Below are positions 42,513 through 51,391 of a stretch of DNA of 64,000 nt, piece after piece. The stretch is from Paenibacillus woosongensis (GTDB lineage Bacteria; Bacillota; Bacilli; Paenibacillales; Paenibacillaceae). Under the pieces are notes generated by a model. The model had not been told where the DNA came from. It made no database searches and was given only the letters and a program-made list of their open reading frames with translations. The stretch is taken from contig NZ_CP126084.1 in NCBI RefSeq assembly GCF_030122845.1, forward strand, positions 4,612,501 through 4,676,500, written 5' to 3'. Each line of letters opens with the position of its first letter. Position 1 is the stretch's first letter. The position numbers and the translations under genes were made by a program.

Positions 42513-42662
42513 CTATCTGGTTTCGCGATGAGGAACTTGCTCGTTACAAAACTTGCAAAATTTCTTCATCTCCATGCGGTCGGGGTGGTTACGCTTGTTC
42601 TTCGTTGTTGTGTAGTTTCTTTGTTTGCAATTCGTACAAGCCAACGTAATAATTACCCGCAT
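42513..42662 (-). CDS. rpmG: 50S ribosomal protein L33, zinc type
   Basis: A 49-residue L33 starting [20 protein letters not shown], with CTNC and CKFC zinc ligands. ATG at 42662 has GGGAGGTG upstream; the frame open to 42719 is leader. First gene before secE and nusG. Confidence 0.97.
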   Translation of the reverse strand: MRVIITLACTNCKQRNYTTTKNKRNHPDRMEMKKFCKFCNEQVPHRETR

Positions 42663-42755
42663 GATGTGCACCTCCCGAAGACCTTCATCAAATTTGAGAA
42701 GTCTCTTAATTGAGCCCAAACATCCAAAAAACGCAAATTTAGGCCTACCTAAAAC

Positions 42756-42784
42756 ACTTTATCATAAGGCCATATCCATGTCAA
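42756..42784 (-). promoter_or_regulatory. sigma-A promoter of rpmG-secE-nusG
   Basis: A perfect TTGACA (42784-42779), a 17-nt spacer and TAAAGT (42761-42756). A second extended -10 (TGTTATACT, 42828-42820) lies 60 nt upstream. The remaining gap to sigH carries the sigH terminator and no gene. Confidence 0.85.
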
Positions 42785-42983
42785 CGAGGCTTCGAGCTTC
42801 TCTTTATTCGATTACAAACAGTATAACACATCATTTTACAAGATAAACCCTTGTCTGAACTTATCCTACTAAATGCTCTGGCTATCGTTCGCATACTGGC
42901 GGCTTCCGAATTGTAATAAATTACATATATTATTGAATTAATAATTAACCCAATGAAGATTTCATCAATTCTTAAGGCTAAAG

Positions 42984-43007
42984 AAAAACGACTATAGTCA
43001 TAGTCGT
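42984..43007 (-). terminator. terminator of sigH
   Basis: ACGACTA and TAGTCGT form a 7-bp stem followed by five Ts, 52 nt after the sigH stop. Confidence 0.85.
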
Positions 43008-43058
43008 CTTTGCGCTGGCTATTCTGTTCAAGCGGGCCATGCAACCGGCACAGCCGCC

Positions 43059-43712
43059 TTACATCGCTCCATCACGAACTTCTAAATATCGTTCCAATTT
43101 GCGTTTCACCCGCTGCAGGGCATTGTCGATCGATTTGACATGCCGATCTAAATCCACTGCAATTTCTTGATATGAGCGTCCATCCAGATACAGCATCAAC
43201 ACTTTGCGTTCCAAGTCACTAAGAATTTCCGACATTTTATCTTCCAAACCAATGAACTCTTCCTGGTTAATGATCAATTCTTCCGGATCACATACCTGGG
43301 AACCACAAATGACATCCAACAATGTCCGATCCGAATCTTCATCATAGATCGGCTTGTCCAATGATACATACGAATTTAGCGGAATATGCTTCTGCCGCGT
43401 TGCCGTCTTGATCGCTGTAATGATTTGCCGCGTTATGCATAACTCGGCGAACGCCTTGAACGAGGCAAGCTTATCACCACGAAAGTCCCGGATCGCCTTA
43501 TATAGGCCGATCATCCCTTCCTGGATGATATCCTCCCGGTCTGCGCCAATCAGAAAATAGGATCTGGCCTTTGCACGCACGAAGCTCCGGTACTTGTTGA
43601 TCAAGTACTCCAGCGCTTCACTGTCGCCTTCGCGGACCGCTTCGACAATGTCTTCGTCACTTTGGATCTCATAGTCAAATCTAACCCACGTCGTCTCGAG
43701 ATTGACACTCAC
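43059..43712 (-). CDS. sigH: RNA polymerase sigma factor SigH
   Basis: A 217-residue sigma-H. Region 2 has LIGADREDIIQEGMIGLYKA and region 4 has DGRSYQEIAVDLDRHVKSID. It directs early sporulation and competence genes. GTG at 43712 is preferred: GGAGGGA lies 6 nt upstream and the length matches Bacillus (218 aa). The open frame to 43760 would run across that ribosome site. Confidence 0.96.
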   Translation of the reverse strand: MSVNLETTWVRFDYEIQSDEDIVEAVREGDSEALEYLINKYRSFVRAKARSYFLIGADREDIIQEGMIGLYKAIRDFRGDKLASFKAFAELCITRQIITAIKTATRQKHIPLNSYVSLDKPIYDEDSDRTLLDVICGSQVCDPEELIINQEEFIGLEDKMSEILSDLERKVLMLYLDGRSYQEIAVDLDRHVKSIDNALQRVKRKLERYLEVRDGAM

Positions 43713-43771
43713 CACAAATCCCTCCGGCTGCAACGCACGGTGCCCCGTCACTTCAGTCAAGTAATACGATC

Positions 43772-43801
43772 AGTATATATGATGGCATATATTAGCGTCA
43801 A
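43772..43801 (-). promoter_or_regulatory. sigma-A promoter of sigH
   Basis: TTGACG (43801-43796), an 18-nt spacer and TATACT (43777-43772), 60 nt before the GTG start. No clear Spo0A or AbrB site was identified. Confidence 0.7.
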
Positions 43802-43874
43802 CTATAAAAGTACCAAAAGATGTAAGGTCGAACTTTGTCAAGAGTATTTGGAAGGATAACGAATGAATGCCCCT

Positions 43875-44396
43875 TCATTCCCTGCGCCAACGTTCGAACA
43901 TCATCCGTACTTCTGGGCTAAGCTTGGCATCAATACTATTTCGACTCGATTTGGAGCTGCGTTCGGCAATTTTCGATTGAATCTCTCTCTCACTCTCTTC
44001 GACTTGGTTCAGCAATTCCCGCGCTGAGACCCGAAGTGCTCCTTGTCCAAATATAACATGCTGCTCTACAGTATCGTTTGTGGCGACGTAGATTTGCCTG
44101 CGCCGATGCGACAGCTCGCGGACCAGGCGCTCAATGCACTCATCTGCCGTTTCTTTCTCTTTCGTAAAATGAACCCCTACCTTGCTCTGATTAAAAGACT
44201 TTCCCAGACCGGGCACGCGATAGGCATCAAATACCACGATCACTTTCCTTCCGGAGAAGGCTTGATGATTGGCCAGCCTCTCTAACAGACGGTCGCGGGC
44301 CTCTTGCATTCCCACCTTGGACAGTGCGGCAAGCTCGGGCCATCCGCCAATCATGTTATAGCCATCTACCAGAAGGATGTCGCGCATTTCGCGCAT
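43875..44396 (-). CDS. rae1: ribosome-dependent mRNA endonuclease Rae1 (YacP, NYN domain)
   Basis: A 173-residue NYN/PIN-like nuclease. Acidic residues in ILLVDGYNMIGGW, FDAYRVPG and KETADECIERLV, plus VATNDTVEQ, match the family. Bacillus Rae1 (YacP) cuts certain mRNAs inside the ribosomal A site. The C-terminal third is charged and helical. The start is 44396 or 44387; both have weak ribosome sites. Five bases follow the rlmB stop. Confidence 0.92.
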   Translation of the reverse strand: MREMRDILLVDGYNMIGGWPELAALSKVGMQEARDRLLERLANHQAFSGRKVIVVFDAYRVPGLGKSFNQSKVGVHFTKEKETADECIERLVRELSHRRRQIYVATNDTVEQHVIFGQGALRVSARELLNQVEESEREIQSKIAERSSKSSRNSIDAKLSPEVRMMFERWRRE

Positions 44397-44401
44397 GCCG
44401 C

Positions 44402-45154
44402 TTAACCTATGGCGCGGCGTCTGCGCAGCGCTTCGTACATAATAACGCCCGCCGCGACCGAAGCGTTCAGGGAGTTAAGTCTTCCCGCCATGGGCAGCTT
44501 AAGCAGGACGTCGCATTTCTCGCGAACGAGCCGCCCCATACCCTTGTTCTCATTGCCGATGACGATAGCAACAGCGCCGGAGAGCACCTGGCCTGCGGCA
44601 TACATGTCCTCCTTGGCATCCACATCCGTACCGGCAATCCATACTCCTGCTTCCTTCAGCTGCTCCATCGTCTGGGCTAAATTGGTCACCCGGGCTACCG
44701 GAACGTACTCCACTGCGCCAGCCGACGTCTTCGACACCGTTGCCGTAATGGATGCAGAGCGGCGTTTGGGGATGATCACCCCATGCACACCGGTGCATTC
44801 CGCCGTACGCAAAATCGATCCTAAGTTGTGAGGGTCTTCGATTTCATCCAAGATCAGCAGAAAAGGAGGCTCTCCGCGCTGCTCCGCCCTCTGCAGAAGA
44901 TCTTCCACTTCCACATAGGCATAAGGGGCAACCTGTGCGACAACCCCCTGGTGCTGAAGGCCAGGCGCCATTTGATCGAGCTTGCGCTTGTCGACAAACT
45001 GCACGATAATTCCATGTTGTTTGGCCTCAGCTATAATCGGCTGGGTCAAATGCTTCTGGGCGCCTTCGGCTACCCAAATTTTATTGATCGTCCGTCCGGC
45101 GCGCATCGCTTCCAGCAGCGAATGCTTCCCGCCGATCCATTCTTGATCGTCCAT
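44402..45154 (-). CDS. rlmB: 23S rRNA (guanosine-2'-O)-methyltransferase RlmB
   Basis: A 250-residue SpoU-type methyltransferase. The substrate-binding N-domain has EWIGGKHSLLEAMRAG. The SPOUT knot motifs are LILDEIEDPHNLGSILRTAE, IVIGNENKGMGRLV and LPMAGRLNSLNASVAAGVI. It modifies G2251-equivalent in the P loop. Part of the cysE-cysS-mrnC-rlmB-rae1 run. Confidence 0.95.
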   Translation of the reverse strand: MDDQEWIGGKHSLLEAMRAGRTINKIWVAEGAQKHLTQPIIAEAKQHGIIVQFVDKRKLDQMAPGLQHQGVVAQVAPYAYVEVEDLLQRAEQRGEPPFLLILDEIEDPHNLGSILRTAECTGVHGVIIPKRRSASITATVSKTSAGAVEYVPVARVTNLAQTMEQLKEAGVWIAGTDVDAKEDMYAAGQVLSGAVAIVIGNENKGMGRLVREKCDVLLKLPMAGRLNSLNASVAAGVIMYEALRRRRAIG

Positions 45155-45220
45155 ACGACATCCTCCCGGGGATTTCGAGCAATTTCGCTTCTTTTCCCTT
45201 GTTGTAATTGAATATGATCT

Positions 45221-45766
45221 TTAACCGTCAGCGCGTTCCAGCAGTTCGAAGCCCTGTAAAATCAGTCCCCGGAGACGATCATGCGCCCCGGTATAGTAGA
45301 GGTACCCGACCAAGCTTTCAAAGGCCGTCGCATGACGGTAGTCGAGCACGTCCGCATTTTTGGGAACCGTGCCGGACTTCGCATTCCGCCCTTGCCTCAC
45401 CACGTCCTGCTCCTGCTCTGTGAGCTGGGGCTCAATAAGCGCGAGCAGCCTGGCCTGGGCCTTGGCGGAGACGAATTTCGTTGACTCGCGGTGCAGGTGA
45501 TGCGGACGCAGGTTCGGCCGGGCTATGACGTGCTGGCGTACGGCGACCTCGTATACGGCATCTCCGATGTAGGCCAGCGCCAAGGGCGGCAGCAGCCTGG
45601 CCGGCTTGGACGGCGGCTCGGGGAACCAGAGGGCTCCCTCGCAAGTTCCATCAGCAGCCCCTTTGCCAGCCGCTTCTCGATCCTCGGCAAGCCCCTCTCT
45701 CAACGCCTCGCCGCTCACCGTACCATTCCCTTCCTCGTACTGATGCCCGCTCATTTCCGCCGCCAT
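45221..45766 (-). CDS. mrnC: Mini-ribonuclease 3 with an N-terminal extension
   Basis: A 181-residue Mini-III that trims 23S rRNA ends. The RNase III catalytic fold without a dsRNA-binding domain has the active Asp in YIGDAVYE, KAQARLLALIEPQLTEQE and the conserved RQGRNAKSGTVPKNADV. Residues 1-55 are a charged, Gly/Ala-rich extension absent from the 143-residue Bacillus enzyme. The first ATG lies 16 nt inside cysS, so the two genes overlap; a shorter start closer to residue 50 is not excluded. Confidence 0.92.
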   Translation of the reverse strand: MAAEMSGHQYEEGNGTVSGEALREGLAEDREAAGKGAADGTCEGALWFPEPPSKPARLLPPLALAYIGDAVYEVAVRQHVIARPNLRPHHLHRESTKFVSAKAQARLLALIEPQLTEQEQDVVRQGRNAKSGTVPKNADVLDYRHATAFESLVGYLYYTGAHDRLRGLILQGFELLERADG

Positions 45767-47154
45767 CTCATGCCCTGCGGCGTATCCTCGAGAACGATGC
45801 CTTTATCGTCGAGCAGGTCGCGGATTTCGTCAGCCCGGGCCCAGTTCTTCGCTTTGCGCGCCTCAGCCCGTTCGGCGATCAGCGCCTCCACGTCGCCATC
45901 CAGCAATTCCGCCGCTTCCTCCTTGGCGATGCGCAGCACGCCGTTCATCTCGGCGAACAGCTTCTGCGCCGCTTCCAGATCGGCCCGGCTGACAATCGGG
46001 CGCTGCAGCAGGGAATTCACTTCGTTCACCCATTCGAATACTGCAGTGATGGCATCCGGTGTATTGAAATCGTCCTGCATCTTTGTATGGAACAGCGTCC
46101 CAATTTGGCGCAGCTTCGCTTCCCAGTCCGGCGTAACTTCATCCGTGCCCGCCGCAGCTGTCTGCAGTCGGTGACGCAAATTGCTTACGGTATTGGCGAT
46201 GCGCTCCACGCTCCGCTCGGCCTGCTCCATAATCTTCTCGGAGAAATTGAGCGGATTGCGGTAATGCGTCGACAACATGAAATAGCGGATGGCCTCGCAT
46301 TTGTATTCAGCCCGCAGGTCTTTAACAAGCACGCCGTTGCCGAGCGATTTCGACATTTTTTCGCCATCGATATTAATATAACCATTATGCATCCAATAAT
46401 TTGCAAGCGGCTTGCCAGTTGCCGCTTCCGATTGGGCAATTTCGCATTCGTGATGCGGGAATTGCAAATCCTGGCCGCCGCCGTGAATATCGAGCGTATC
46501 ACCAAGCAGCTTGCGAGACATCGCGGAGCATTCGATATGCCAACCCGGTCTGCCTTCGCCCCATGGGCTAGGCCAGTGAATTTCTCCCGGCTTCGCCGCC
46601 TTCCAGAGCACGAAATCCTCGGGATTCTCTTTGCGTTCATCGACGTCAATCCGGATGCCGAACTGCAGCTCCGAAAGATTCTGACCGGACAGCTTGCCGT
46701 AGTCCGGAAATTTCTTCGTCCGGAAGAAGACGTCCCCGCCGCTGGCGTAAGCATATCCTTTGCTCTCCAGATCCTTGATGAAATCAATAATGGTCTCCAT
46801 GCTGTCCGTTACGCGAGGATTAGCGGTCGCCCGGGGAATGTTCAGTCCGTCCAGGTCCTCGTAATACGCCTTAATGAACATTTCCGCCACTTCAGGCACC
46901 GTCGTGTTCATTTCTTCAGCTTTGCGGATCAGCTTGTCGTCGACATCGGTAAAGTTGACAACATAGTTGACCTCATATTTCTGATTCTCCAGATAGCTTC
47001 TTACCACATCAAAAAAGATCATCGGACGCGCATTTCCGATATGGATATACCCGTAGACGGTCGGACCGCACACATAAATGTTCGCCTTGCCCGGCTCCCG
47101 GCTTACAAAGGTTTCCTTCGTGCGAGTCAATGTATTGTATATTTGCAGTGCCAT
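45751..47154 (-). CDS. cysS: cysteinyl-tRNA synthetase
   Basis: A 467-residue CysRS. HIGH motif YIHIGNARP, zinc ligands including CGPTVYG, WHIECSAMS and HHECE, and KMSKSLGN. ATG at 47154 (MALQIYNTLTR) has AAAGGAA 7 nt upstream; GTG at 47160 is too close. Downstream of cysE and controlled with it by the T-box. Confidence 0.97.
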   Translation of the reverse strand: MALQIYNTLTRTKETFVSREPGKANIYVCGPTVYGYIHIGNARPMIFFDVVRSYLENQKYEVNYVVNFTDVDDKLIRKAEEMNTTVPEVAEMFIKAYYEDLDGLNIPRATANPRVTDSMETIIDFIKDLESKGYAYASGGDVFFRTKKFPDYGKLSGQNLSELQFGIRIDVDERKENPEDFVLWKAAKPGEIHWPSPWGEGRPGWHIECSAMSRKLLGDTLDIHGGGQDLQFPHHECEIAQSEAATGKPLANYWMHNGYINIDGEKMSKSLGNGVLVKDLRAEYKCEAIRYFMLSTHYRNPLNFSEKIMEQAERSVERIANTVSNLRHRLQTAAAGTDEVTPDWEAKLRQIGTLFHTKMQDDFNTPDAITAVFEWVNEVNSLLQRPIVSRADLEAAQKLFAEMNGVLRIAKEEAAELLDGDVEALIAERAEARKAKNWARADEIRDLLDDKGIVLEDTPQGMRWRRK

Positions 47155-47190
47155 ACTCACGTTCCTTTCGCAAGCTGTTGTTGGTATGAT

Positions 47191-47853
47191 TTACTCTGAT
47201 GTCACATGCTCCTGGCGCAGCTGCCCCTTCAGATCGGCAATCTCGGACTGCAGTTCTTCGATCTGGCGCTGCAGCGCCTTCATCGAGTCTATGACCGGAT
47301 CCGGAAGCTGATGGCTAAGCCGGTCGAGCGGCTTTCCGCGAAGACGCACCACTTTGCCGGGAATCCCGACCACCGTGCTCTCGGGCGGCACTTCCTTCAG
47401 AACGACGGAATTGGCCCCGATATTCGATTGGTCCCCGATTTTAAAGGAGCCGAGAATTTTGGCACCCGATCCGATGACGACGTTATTGCCAATGGTCGGG
47501 TGGCGCTTGCCCTTCTCCTTGCCGCTCCCGCCAAGAGTAACTCCTTGATAGATAACCACGTCATCCCCAATTTCGCAAGTTTCCCCAATAACGACGCCCA
47601 TGCCATGGTCGATGAACAGCCGATTGCCGATCCGTGCTCCCGGATGAATCTCGATTCCCGTAAAGAAGCGGCTGGTCTGCGAAATGATCCGGGCGATTGT
47701 GAACCACCGGCGGCGATAGAAAGCATGCGCCAGCCGATGGCTCCATATGGCATGCAGCCCGGAGTAGGTGAAGATGACCTCGAACCAGCTTCTGGCGGCC
47801 GGGTCGTTATCGAAAACGGCTTGAATATCGGATCTCATCCTTTTAAACATCAT
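47191..47853 (-). CDS. cysE: serine O-acetyltransferase
   Basis: A 220-residue CysE. Hexapeptide-repeat left-handed helix ([17 protein letters not shown], then [14 protein letters not shown]) with the catalytic His in DHGMGVVIG. The C-terminal tail (about 188-212) is a predicted coiled coil ([16 protein letters not shown]). It makes O-acetylserine, the acceptor for the sulfide supplied by cysH-sat. Adjacent ATGs at 47853 and 47850 share one ribosome site. Confidence 0.96.
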   Translation of the reverse strand: MMFKRMRSDIQAVFDNDPAARSWFEVIFTYSGLHAIWSHRLAHAFYRRRWFTIARIISQTSRFFTGIEIHPGARIGNRLFIDHGMGVVIGETCEIGDDVVIYQGVTLGGSGKEKGKRHPTIGNNVVIGSGAKILGSFKIGDQSNIGANSVVLKEVPPESTVVGIPGKVVRLRGKPLDRLSHQLPDPVIDSMKALQRQIEELQSEIADLKGQLRQEHVTSE

Positions 47854-47965
47854 GCTTCCCTCTTTTCTCTTCCGGTCTCTCGCCTTGCTCTTAACCTTGC
47901 TAAGGAGGTCATGCCTCCCATGCTTATCTCTCTAGTGTTTGCTGTCTGCAATAAATATTGCCTTC

Positions 47966-48315
47966 AAAAAAAGCGCCCCTGCAGCCTTAGCTGCAGAGAC
48001 GCTTAACGCGCGGTTCCACTCTGCTTCGGACGTAAGGCCGGACTCCCGCTGCCTGCCCGCAGGCAGAACGGTCTTCAGGCTCCCCCATCCCTCTTGGCGT
48101 CCTTAACGGGGACGATGCGGCAAAGTCTACCTGCGCCAGGCGCTGCGCATGCGGTTAATGACCGTCATGCCAAGCCAAAAGCGCGCTCAACTCCACTGCT
48201 CCCGGGTGCATTTCCGAAGCATGTATTGAGATAACTTTCACCCCGGTGCCGCTTGTCGGCTCCTCGGTTATCCTCTCTGGACAATACAATGGGCTGTCGT
48301 ACTTCTCCCGATCTA
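47966..48315 (-). promoter_or_regulatory. T-box riboswitch, Cys specifier, upstream of cysE-cysS
   Basis: The invariant T-box GTGGAACCGCG lies at 48019-48009. It is followed by a terminator in which AGCG...CTGCAGC pairs with GCTGCAG...CGCT and seven Ts (48003-47966). Stem I starts near 48312 (GGGAGAAGTACGAC). The 3' side of its specifier loop reads GAAATGCACC, giving a UGC (cysteine) codon at 48210-48208. Uncharged tRNA-Cys would stabilise the antiterminator and switch on cysE and cysS. Confidence 0.93.
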
Positions 48316-48336
48316 TGCATTTCAAGCTATATGGTG

Positions 48337-48520
48337 GATTCAAAAAAACATCTTTTGATCACGATGTAGCCCTAGAAGCAATTCGACATCGAATCTTGAA
48401 TTCACCCGGTCCTTCCTGTGCTCACGTAGGCTTTGCCTACGCTGTGCTCCTCTGTCCCTAGCTTCATCCAACCTTCTCGGTGCTGAAAACTTGTCTTTTT
48501 GAATCTTCATCTCACTCATC
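48337..48520 (-). ncRNA. candidate structured RNA or small mobile element between gltX and the cysE T-box
   Basis: About 180 nt with its own promoter and a U7 end. The ends pair: GATTCAAAAA (48505-48496) with TTTTTGAATC (48346-48337). Inside are a perfect hairpin CGTAGGC-AAA-GCCTACG (48441-48425) and a long-range helix GATGAAGCTAG (48468-48458) with CTAGGGCTACATC (48375-48363). The segment ACATC (48367-48363) can pair instead with CGATGT (48391-48386), or with GATGT (48352-48348) to make the terminator. The same stretch is open for 59 codons (48519-48340; MSEMKIQKDK... to DQKMFF). No convincing ribosome site precedes it, so an RNA or a MITE-like element with terminal inverted repeats is favoured over a gene. 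Confidence 0.55.
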
Positions 48521-48527
48521 TGTCTAT

Positions 48528-48557
48528 ATATTACCCGAAAGGCTCCAAAAATGACAA
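48528..48557 (-). promoter_or_regulatory. sigma-A promoter of the gltX-cysE intergenic element
   Basis: TTGTCA (48557-48552), an 18-nt spacer and TAATAT (48533-48528), starting 15 nt after the gltX stop. Confidence 0.6.
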
Positions 48558-48571
48558 CATTTGATTTGTCG

Positions 48572-50032
48572 CTAAGCCCCGCGGATTTGCGCCTTCAGCC
48601 GGTCGATCGTCCGGTCTCGGCCAAGCAAATAAATCGTCTGGTTCAAGTCGCGGCCGTGTGTCTGGCCGGTCAGGGCTACGCGAATCGGCATGAACAGATT
48701 TTTGCCTTTGTGCCCGGTCTCTTTCTGCACCTCTTTGATCAGTGCAGCGATGTTCTCGGCCGTGTAATCGGCGAGCGCCTCAACCTTCGCGAGGAATGCG
48801 CTCAGTACTTCCGGCACCTGCTCTCCAGACAGAACGGCTGCTGCCTCCGCATCCAGCTCCAAATGCGTGCGGAAGAACAGATCCGACAGCTCGACGATGT
48901 CCGACGCCGCGGTCATCTGCTCCTGATACAGGGCAACCAGCGCCTGGGCCCATGCCTCCTGCTCCGGCGTCAGCTCGGCAGGCAGGCGCGAAGCCTTCTG
49001 CAAATGCGGAATCGCAAGCTTAGCAATACGCTCAGGCTCGGCGTTCTTAATGTAGTGGTTGTTCAAGTGGGCCAGCTTGTTCGTATCGAACACTGCAGGG
49101 CTGCGGGACAGCCGCTTCGCATCGAAGATCGAGATCAGCTCTTCCTTCGAGAAGATCTCCTCTTCGCCTTCCGGCGACCAGCCAAGCAGCGTGATGAAAT
49201 TGAACATCGCTTCCGGCAAATATCCCAGATCATCATACTGCTCGATAAACTGGATGACCGATTCGTCGCGTTTACTCAGCTTTTTGTGGTTCTCGCCGAC
49301 GATCAGCGTCATATGCCCGAACACTGGCGGCTCCCAGCCGAACGCCTCATAAATCATTAACTGGCGCGGCGTGTTGGATACGTGATCCTCGCCGCGAAGC
49401 ACGTGTGTAATGTTCATCAGGTGATCATCGAGCACGACCGCGAAGTTGTAGGTCGGAATGCCATCCTTCTTGACGATGACGAAATCGCCGCTCGTCTCGG
49501 ATTGGAACGTGATCTCGCCTTTGACCAGATCGTCGAACGTATACGTGCGTCCCTCCGGCACGCGGAAGCGGATGCTCGCCTGCCGTCCCTCGGCTTCGTA
49601 AGCGGCGCACTGCTCCGGCGTCAAATCCCGGTGCTTGCCGGAATAGCGCGGCATCTCTCCGCGGGCCATCTGCTCCTCGCGCTCCTGCTCCAGCTCCTCT
49701 TCCGTGCAATAGCAGCGGTAAGCCAGCCCTTTATCGAGAAGCTCCTCCCAATATTTGCGGTAAATATCCAGCCGCTCGGTCTGGCGGTACGGACCGTAGT
49801 CCCCGCCGACATCGACGCTCTCATCCCAATCGATGCCAAGCCACTTCAAATAAGTCAGCTGGTTCTCTTCCCCGCCGGCGACGTTGCGCTTCACGTCGGT
49901 ATCTTCGATCCGGATGATCATTTTGCCTCCGTGATGTCTCGCAAACAGATAGTTAAACAGCGCGGTTCTCGCATTGCCGATATGCAAATGCCCCGTCGGA
50001 CTCGGAGCATAACGAACGCGAACCTCCGTCAT
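48572..50032 (-). CDS. gltX: glutamyl-tRNA synthetase
   Basis: A 486-residue GluRS. HIGH motif [22 protein letters not shown] variant [10 protein letters not shown]; zinc-region CYCTEEELE. The bacillary enzyme charges tRNA-Glu and usually tRNA-Gln. ATG at 50032 ([14 protein letters not shown]) has CAGGAGGGG upstream; the frame open to 50074 lacks support. Confidence 0.97.
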   Translation of the reverse strand: MTEVRVRYAPSPTGHLHIGNARTALFNYLFARHHGGKMIIRIEDTDVKRNVAGGEENQLTYLKWLGIDWDESVDVGGDYGPYRQTERLDIYRKYWEELLDKGLAYRCYCTEEELEQEREEQMARGEMPRYSGKHRDLTPEQCAAYEAEGRQASIRFRVPEGRTYTFDDLVKGEITFQSETSGDFVIVKKDGIPTYNFAVVLDDHLMNITHVLRGEDHVSNTPRQLMIYEAFGWEPPVFGHMTLIVGENHKKLSKRDESVIQFIEQYDDLGYLPEAMFNFITLLGWSPEGEEEIFSKEELISIFDAKRLSRSPAVFDTNKLAHLNNHYIKNAEPERIAKLAIPHLQKASRLPAELTPEQEAWAQALVALYQEQMTAASDIVELSDLFFRTHLELDAEAAAVLSGEQVPEVLSAFLAKVEALADYTAENIAALIKEVQKETGHKGKNLFMPIRVALTGQTHGRDLNQTIYLLGRDRTIDRLKAQIRGA

Positions 50033-50082
50033 AATGAATCCCCTCCTGGAATAAATAGCGAATCGAATCTTCAAAAATTATT

Positions 50083-50571
50083 TTAAGATGATAGCATATC
50101 TTTCGTCAGGCACACAACACACAAAGCGGTGATGCCTTCTCCCCGCCCGTTGAAGCCAAGCTGCTCCGTCGTGCTGGCCTTTACATTCACCAGCTCCGGC
50201 TCCGCCTGCAGTACGCCAGCGATAACCTCGACCATTTGCGGGATGTACGGAGCCATCTTCGGACGTTGGGCAATGATCGTCGCGTCCAGATTTCCAAGGC
50301 GATAGCCGCGTTCAACAGCCATGGCCCACACCCGCTCCAGAAGCTTCAAACTGTCCGCATCCTTATAAGCTGGATCCGTATCGGGAAAATGCCTGCCGAT
50401 ATCGCCTAGACCGAGCGCCCCGAGCACCGCATCCGTGATCGCGTGCAGCAGCACATCCGCGTCGGAATGCCCCAGCAGCCCCTTTTCGAAAGGAATCGTT
50501 ACCCCGCCGATAATGCAAGGCCTGTCTTCCACAAGTTGATGTACGTCAAATCCTTGTCCAATTCTAATCAT
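50083..50571 (-). CDS. ispF: 2-C-methyl-D-erythritol 2,4-cyclodiphosphate synthase
   Basis: A 162-residue IspF of the MEP isoprenoid pathway. Zinc ligands in GFDVHQ (Asp, His) and the [14 protein letters not shown] motif; ends with the conserved [14 protein letters not shown]. It overlaps the ispD stop by four bases (ATGA), so the two are coupled. Confidence 0.97.
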   Translation of the reverse strand: MIRIGQGFDVHQLVEDRPCIIGGVTIPFEKGLLGHSDADVLLHAITDAVLGALGLGDIGRHFPDTDPAYKDADSLKLLERVWAMAVERGYRLGNLDATIIAQRPKMAPYIPQMVEVIAGVLQAEPELVNVKASTTEQLGFNGRGEGITALCVVCLTKDMLSS

Positions 50572-51290
50572 GCGTTACCTCTCCCTTTAGCTTCCTTCTG
50601 CGATTGCACGAACTCGGCGTAGTCCAAATCATCCGGCGTAGTGATTTTAATGTTGCCGTACGCCCCTTCCACTACCCGAACCGGTATTCCCATCCGCTCC
50701 ACGAGCATCGAATCGTCGGTGCCCACGAACCCCTCCTTAGCGGCCACTTCATGGGCCCGCATAAGATCCGAACGGCGAAAAGCCTGCGGCGTCTGGATGG
50801 CCCAAAGGCTGCGCCGATCCGGCGTCGCGGTCACCCAGCCCTGCTCATCCACCTGTTTAACCGTATCCTTCACCGGCACGGCCAGCACGGCCGCCTGATG
50901 CTTAACGGCCGCTTCATAACAGGCGGTTACCTGCTCTTCCGTGACAAAAGGGCGGACGCCATCATGCACCAGTACCCAAACTGAGCTCAATTGAAGCAGC
51001 CCTTGGTATACGGAGTGCTGACGCTCGGCGCCGCCCGGAATAACTTTGATTGGAGTTGTGATGCCATACTCGTCGATCCACGCCCGAACCCGCTCAACAT
51101 CCTGCTCACCCGTCACCAGGACGATCTCGGTGATCAGGGGATGGCGGTCAAACACCTCTAACGTGTGAACGACGATTGGCTTGTCCTGCAGCATGAGGTA
51201 CTGCTTGCTTTCCTTCGTACCCATGCGTGTACCGCGCCCGGCCGCCACAATAATCGCTCCGGCTCCGGCGCTGTTCGCTTGTGCCACCAT
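50568..51290 (-). CDS. ispD: 2-C-methyl-D-erythritol 4-phosphate cytidylyltransferase
   Basis: A 240-residue IspD. The CTP-binding loop is [28 protein letters not shown] and [11 protein letters not shown] are present. It makes CDP-ME, two steps before IspF. ATG at 51290 or GTG 51287 fits the AGGGA site better than ATG 51305. Confidence 0.95.
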   Translation of the reverse strand: MVAQANSAGAGAIIVAAGRGTRMGTKESKQYLMLQDKPIVVHTLEVFDRHPLITEIVLVTGEQDVERVRAWIDEYGITTPIKVIPGGAERQHSVYQGLLQLSSVWVLVHDGVRPFVTEEQVTACYEAAVKHQAAVLAVPVKDTVKQVDEQGWVTATPDRRSLWAIQTPQAFRRSDLMRAHEVAAKEGFVGTDDSMLVERMGIPVRVVEGAYGNIKITTPDDLDYAEFVQSQKEAKGRGNA

Positions 51291-51391
51291 GCTTCCCTGC
51301 CTCATCCGTTGGAATTACGCAGGCTTCTGGTCTGGCCATCCCGCTTAAGGAAAACCGCCAGAACTGCGCAGATACTCCCATCATACCGCTT

